Translations under genes and position numbers: made by a program
From: Prevotellaceae bacterium
GTDB taxonomy: Bacteria; Bacteroidota; Bacteroidia; Bacteroidales; Bacteroidaceae
Length of the DNA stretch: 36,489 nt
NCBI GenBank assembly: GCA_031262085.1
Contig: JAISIN010000024.1
Location: 1-36,489, forward strand
Direction of reading: 5' to 3'
Notes under the pieces: generated by a model
The model's database searches: none
Seen by the model: only the letters and a program-made list of their open reading frames with translations
What the model was told of the DNA's origin: nothing
Part shown: in pieces, positions 34,528 to 36,489 of the stretch
How the letters are laid out: each line of letters starts with the position of its first letter
How positions within the stretch are numbered: the stretch's first letter is position 1

Positions 34528-34655
34528 CTCATTTTTAAACGCACGCCTGCGCTGCGATGTCGCCATGGGCTACTACTTCCGGACGCTGGCTGTACCCGGC
34601 TTGGGCAAAGACTTAAAAAATGGAGCGGATGGCACAGAGTAGAAGCATAAGTGAT

Positions 34656-34663
34656 TACCTTTG
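34656..34663 (+). promoter_or_regulatory. -7 box ahead of the complete AAA-ATPase gene
   Basis: TACCTTTG matches TAnnTTTG and lies 30 bases before the start codon. No TTTG -33 box is seen at 19-21 bases upstream. The rest of the 34528-34693 gap shows no further gene. Confidence 0.5.
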
Positions 34664-34693
34664 TGTCATCAAATCATTAATACGTAGAATCAT

Positions 34694-36250
34694 ATGCAAG
34701 CAGTGCCCCGAATGTATCCCATCGGGATACAAGATTTTGAAGAACTACGTAAGCGCAACTGCGTGTACGTAGACAAGACCGACTTGATTTATTCGTTGGT
34801 CAATAACTACGCTACCTGCTTTCTGAGTCGCCCGCGTCGCTTCGGAAAGAGCCTCTTGTGCTCCACGCTAAAAGCCTACTTTCAAGGTAAGAAAGAGTTG
34901 TTTAAAGGATTGGCTATCGAATCGTTAGAAACCGAGTGGACGGCACGCGAAGTGCTTCATATCTCGTTTGCCGACTCCAAGTATGTCGAAGTCGATAGTT
35001 TGAAAGATCTGTTGAACGATACCCTTACCCAATGGGAAGCTCTCTATGGAAGCCGTCCCACCGAAAGAACATTTAATCTTCGTTTTAAAGGTGTCATTAG
35101 GCGTGCTTACGAGCAGAGCGGCAAGCAAGTAGCGGTACTGATCGATGAATACGATTCACCCATCCTCGATGCCATCAGCGCCGACAAAGAGACCTTGCGC
35201 ACCGATTTGCGAACCACGCTGCGCGGATTCTTTAAACCGCTCAAAGACAGTGGTGTGTATATCCGTCTGCTCTTTATCACGGGCATTACTAAGTTTAGTC
35301 AGATGGGTATCTTCAGTGAACTGAATCATATAGGCAGCGTCAGTATGCACCCTAAATACAGCACGATTTGCGGTATCACTGAAACAGAGTTACTCACACA
35401 ATTCAAACCCGACATTGCCCTGTTGGCAGAAAATAACAATGAGACTTACGACGAAGCCTGTGCCCACCTCAAGCAGATGTACGATGGCTACCACTTCACC
35501 CGCAAAAGTGAAGAGATATACAATCCATACAGCGTTATCAACGTGTTCGATAGCTTGGAATACGGGCGCTATTGGTACTCCACCGGCACGCCCACTTTCC
35601 TCGTCGAAATGGTAAAGAACAGCAGTTTTATTCCCGAGACATTGGAAAGTTGCGAGGCTGTTGATTCGATGTTCGACCGCCCGGTAGAGAACCTGACCGA
35701 GATACTCCCCGTGCTCTACCAGAGTGGCTACCTCACCATCAAGGGTTATGACGACGGCATCTACACTTTGGGCTACCCCAATGATGAGGTGAGATACGGT
35801 TTCGTCAACTCCCTGCTGCCTGCCTATCTCGGATACACGGAAGAAGAAGGAAAAATGAGCATTCTCGCCATGAAGAAAGCGCTCGAAAACGGCGACGCGG
35901 AGACTTGCATGAAGCAGATGCGCTCGTTCGTTGCCTCCGTTCCTTACGAAGCAAAGAGCAACAACGAATCGCGAGCCGAAATCATCTTCTACATGATCTT
36001 TACGCTGCTGGGACAATTCGTACAGACACAAGTACCCACCGCTATCGGTCGATCCGACGTGGTGGTGAGAAACAAAAAGTACATTTACATCTTTGAAATC
36101 AAAGTCCACGGCACTGCCGACGACGGTCTCGCACAGATAGAACGGCAGCATTATGCCGCGTCCTACGAAACCGATACCCGACAGGTGGTGCGCGTCGGCG
36201 TGCAATACGATGCCGAAACGCGCGGTATCACGGAATGGAAGGTGGAGTGA
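34694..36250 (+). CDS. AAA-ATPase with C-terminal PD-(D/E)XK nuclease-like domain
   Basis: A complete 518-residue member of the PF09820/PF08011 family. The N-terminal AAA-like domain has SRPRRFGKSLL (about residues 44-54), Walker B AVLIDEYDSP (about 145) and LLFITGITKFSQMGIFSELNH. The C-terminal domain has the nuclease-type acidic pair, Asp in GRSDVVV and Glu/Lys in FEIKV (about residues 458-475), so the PD-(D/E)XK signature looks intact. The cellular role of the family is not established; multicopy occurrence has prompted ideas of a role in mobile elements or defence. It is closely similar to the gene at 1-692 and more distantly to the gene at 36375. Confidence 0.9.
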   Translation: MQAVPRMYPIGIQDFEELRKRNCVYVDKTDLIYSLVNNYATCFLSRPRRFGKSLLCSTLKAYFQGKKELFKGLAIESLETEWTAREVLHISFADSKYVEVDSLKDLLNDTLTQWEALYGSRPTERTFNLRFKGVIRRAYEQSGKQVAVLIDEYDSPILDAISADKETLRTDLRTTLRGFFKPLKDSGVYIRLLFITGITKFSQMGIFSELNHIGSVSMHPKYSTICGITETELLTQFKPDIALLAENNNETYDEACAHLKQMYDGYHFTRKSEEIYNPYSVINVFDSLEYGRYWYSTGTPTFLVEMVKNSSFIPETLESCEAVDSMFDRPVENLTEILPVLYQSGYLTIKGYDDGIYTLGYPNDEVRYGFVNSLLPAYLGYTEEEGKMSILAMKKALENGDAETCMKQMRSFVASVPYEAKSNNESRAEIIFYMIFTLLGQFVQTQVPTAIGRSDVVVRNKKYIYIFEIKVHGTADDGLAQIERQHYAASYETDTRQVVRVGVQYDAETRGITEWKVE

Positions 36251-36303
36251 TTCTCCCGCGGGCGTACACCTGCGCAACGGCAAAGCCTATTTATCTCATT
36301 TAC

Positions 36304-36335
36304 TTTGTATAACTTGCAGATTTACCATACCTTTG
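36304..36335 (+). promoter_or_regulatory. promoter of the third AAA-ATPase gene
   Basis: TTTG at 36304-36307, a 20-base spacer and TACCTTTG at 36328-36335 match the Bacteroidetes consensus fully. The start codon follows 39 bases later. Confidence 0.8.
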
Positions 36336-36374
36336 CGCAATCTTTCATCAATCATTCATTAGACATTTCCGGAT

Positions 36375-36489
36375 ATGCAAGAAAAAATGACCATCCCCTA
36401 CGCCATAGCCGACTTTGCCGAATTACGCGAAGGTGGCTATTACTACGTGGATAAAACGCAGTTTATTCCACGCATAGAAAATTATAAAG
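36375..36489 (+). CDS. AAA-ATPase-like family protein, 5' end only
   Basis: The frame opens at ATG 36375 and runs off the window, giving 38 residues that include IPYAIADFAELREGGYYYVD and KTQFIPRIEN. The pattern (DFxxLRxxxxxYVDKT) is the N-terminus of the same AAA-ATPase/PD-(D/E)XK family as the preceding gene, but of a diverged subgroup. A second in-frame ATG at 36387 is an alternative start. It has its own consensus promoter 40 bases upstream. Confidence 0.75.
   Translation, partial: MQEKMTIPYAIADFAELREGGYYYVDKTQFIPRIENYK

Noticed and set aside
33451-34566. 371-codon reverse reading frame opposite thiL
   Set aside because: thiL on the forward strand has all family motifs; the reverse frame shows no domain and is explained by GC-biased codon positions.
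35390-36283. 297-codon reverse reading frame opposite the AAA-ATPase gene
   Set aside because: Antisense to a complete family member with intact catalytic signatures.

Overview
The window looks like a chromosomal segment from a member of the order Bacteroidales, most likely a Bacteroides-like gut species. The evidence is a 286-residue primary sigma factor without region 1.1, promoters of the Bacteroidetes type (TTTG, about 20 bases, TAnnTTTG), and families largely confined to this phylum (DUF3256, DUF4783, a DUF4943-like lipoprotein, the PF09820-type AAA-ATPase with a PD-(D/E)XK tail). A species cannot be named from the sequence. No rRNA, tRNA, CRISPR array, transposase or reverse transcriptase was seen.

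Layout. 1-692 (-): truncated AAA-ATPase/nuclease-like gene. 845-1746 (+): a SUMF1/C-type-lectin-fold gene whose last ~110 bases look like the variable region of a diversity-generating retroelement (DGR), followed by a hairpin with a T-run. 1839-3647 (-): grpE-dnaJ, with two TGCCA-N3-TGGCA palindromes upstream. 3943-5889 (-): secreted HEFGH metallopeptidase. 6000-7613 (+): ABC-F protein with a degenerate second ATPase site. 7712-8572 (-): primary sigma factor. 8734-10302 (-): HtrA/DegP protease. 10469-19412 (-): a tightly packed run transcribed leftwards in the order glycosyltransferase, dihydroorotase, MetH-activation-domain protein, fRMsr, DUF3256, phospholipase D/cardiolipin synthase, thyA, folA, pbpC. 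19522-20844 (+): TPR protein. 20912-21385 (-): rlmH. 21477-22713 (+): DUF4783 and nadC. 22822-26604 (+): ECF sigma factor, single-span/beta-barrel protein, lipoprotein, exported protein, nitronate monooxygenase/FabK-like flavoprotein. 26753-29720 (+): NapH/NapG-like fusion ferredoxin and Tat-exported aldo/keto reductase. 29853-34527 (+): sppA, lpxK, punA, thiL. 34694-36489 (+): two more AAA-ATPase/nuclease-like genes, the last cut by the window edge.

How the genes work together. Most of the window is conserved housekeeping: protein folding and quality control (grpE, dnaJ, htrA, sppA), thymidylate/folate and pyrimidine synthesis (thyA, folA, dihydroorotase), envelope building (pbpC, cls, lpxK), NAD and thiamine cofactors (nadC, thiL), ribosome methylation (rlmH) and transcription (primary and ECF sigma factors). 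The less ordinary parts are the candidate orphan DGR target at the left, the ECF sigma factor coupled to a protein that seems to join a cytoplasmic head to an outer-membrane barrel, a respiratory-type iron-sulfur module with an internal twin-arginine motif, and the AAA-ATPase paralogues at both ends.

The strongest candidate for something unusual is the DGR-like variable region at about 1541-1651. It rests on sequence pattern only: neither a template repeat nor a reverse transcriptase lies in the window.
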